DNA of 64,000 nt. Source: UBA4416 sp038327195. Its GTDB lineage: Bacteria > Bacteroidota > Bacteroidia > B-17B0 > Aurantibacillaceae. Shown here one piece after another: positions 63,512-64,000 of the stretch (positions within the stretch are counted from its first letter, which is position 1; every line of letters starts with the position of its first letter). The notes under the pieces are model-generated. The model searched no databases. It saw nothing but the letters and a program-made list of their open reading frames with translations, and was not told where the DNA came from. Location of the stretch: positions 1 through 64,000 of the forward strand of contig JBBQKU010000016.1 in the NCBI GenBank assembly GCA_038327195.1. The letters are read 5' to 3'. A program made the translations under genes and the position numbers.

Positions 63512-64000
63512 ATGAAAATTAAAACATTAATTATAGCAAGCATTTTATTAGGAAGTTTAACATCAAAGTCCCAAATATTAGGAAATGCTTGGAATGCAGC
63601 AAAAGAAGCTGAGAAAGAAGCTGAGAAAAAAGCGGTTGAAGCTGCCAAAGAAAAAGCAAATGGTATTTTAACAGGTACAACTGCAGCTGCTCCAACATTG
63701 AGTAATGATGAAGTTATTAAAGGACTAAAAGAAGCCTTAACTGTTGGAACAAATAATTCATCAGGTTTAGCATCAAAAGCTGATGGATATTTAAAAAACC
63801 CAAAACTATTTATCCCATGGCCAGCTGAAGCTAAGGATATGAGAGCGAAATTAATAAAAATGGGTATGCAAAAAAAAGTAACTGATTTTGAAACTTCTTT
63901 AAACAGAGCAGCTGAAGAAGCCGCGAAAAAAGCAGCCCCCGTTTTTACAGATGCAATTACTGGAATGAGTATTGGTGACGGTTTTGCTATTTTAAATGGT
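63512..64000 (+). CDS. DUF4197-family secreted protein (5' part, truncated by the window end)
   Basis: 163 codons from ATG at 63512 to the last base, frame still open. A signal peptide (MKIKTLIIASILLGSLTSKSQ) is followed by a Lys/Glu/Ala-rich helix ('AAKEAEKEAEKKAVEAAKEK'). The DUF4197 core comes next: 'ALTVGTNNSSGLASKADGYL', 'PKLFIPWPAEAKDMRAKL', 'FETSLNRAAEEAAKKAAPVF' and 'DAITGMSIGDGFAIL'. The function of the family is unknown. The extra charged helix before the domain is longer than I would expect. Confidence 0.85.
   Translation, partial: MKIKTLIIASILLGSLTSKSQILGNAWNAAKEAEKEAEKKAVEAAKEKANGILTGTTAAAPTLSNDEVIKGLKEALTVGTNNSSGLASKADGYLKNPKLFIPWPAEAKDMRAKLIKMGMQKKVTDFETSLNRAAEEAAKKAAPVFTDAITGMSIGDGFAILNG

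Noticed and set aside
1..64000. tRNA or rRNA genes
   Set aside because: Scanning by eye for T-loop words and rRNA signatures gave no candidate. A tRNAscan/Infernal run would be needed to be sure.

Overview
The window is AT-rich chromosomal DNA of a member of the Bacteroidota. The evidence is SprA (2460 codons, directly after ruvA), GldA, secreted proteins ending in the two classes of type IX secretion (T9SS) sorting domain, a bacterial geranylgeranylglyceryl-phosphate synthase homologue, GSCFA and DUF2795 proteins, and promoters of the TTTG / TAnnTTTG type. No rRNA, tRNA, CRISPR array, complete insertion sequence or prophage was seen. The family content fits a motile or gliding aerobic member of the Bacteroidia; I cannot name the genus.

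Layout. 1-5.5 kb: tail of a probable VWA protein, small secreted proteins, a DUF2795 protein, a NupG-like nucleoside transporter, a tandem universal stress protein and rsgA. 5.5-9.3 kb: gldA, an 850-bp non-coding stretch with three copies of a structured repeat, and a flotillin-like SPFH protein. 9.3-16.6 kb: two multipass membrane proteins, an M28 peptidase with a PDZ domain, a DbpA-like helicase, 3-hydroxybutyrate dehydrogenase and a LOG-family protein. 16.8-20.6 kb: a 1254-aa T9SS-exported repeat protein. 20.9-26.5 kb: an SMR exporter, a small lipoprotein, uvrA coupled to a toxin-antitoxin pair, and prfB with its programmed frameshift. 26.6-33.9 kb: a GT-C-like membrane protein, a minus-strand operon (Sco1, TlpA-like, unknown membrane protein, GSCFA, YjjG-like HAD phosphatase), a Kir-type potassium channel and plsY. 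34.1-42.1 kb: ruvA-sprA. 42.3-44.2 kb: a TPR/SpoIIE phosphatase. 44.2-46.2 kb: two accessory genes in cassette-like modules. 46.2-52.6 kb: ftcD, then two paralogous deacetylase-like genes and an asparagine synthase. 52.8-56.6 kb: a PKD-repeat protein. 56.8-64 kb: ahcY, then phosphopantetheinyl transferase, GGGP synthase, ThiE-like, pnuC and NadR-like kinase, an alpha/beta hydrolase, cinA and the start of a DUF4197 gene.

How genes work together. SprA is the outer-membrane translocon through which the two large CTD-bearing proteins would leave the cell, and GldA belongs to the gliding ABC transporter. PnuC, the NadR-like kinase and CinA together suggest uptake and recycling of nicotinamide riboside or mononucleotide.

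The most unusual region is 44.2-46.2 kb. An HNH endonuclease gene and a leucine-rich-repeat gene each lie between short inverted repeats that differ between the two genes but match within each gene. Each gene is followed, in its own sense, by a related hairpin element with a conserved loop and different stems. This is the layout expected of integron-like gene cassettes, although no integrase is visible. Other points of interest are the tandem structured repeat at 6.6-7.2 kb, the coupling of a toxin gene to uvrA, an apparent ATT start codon for the YjjG-like gene and a 25-bp perfect inverted repeat at 46.13-46.19 kb.
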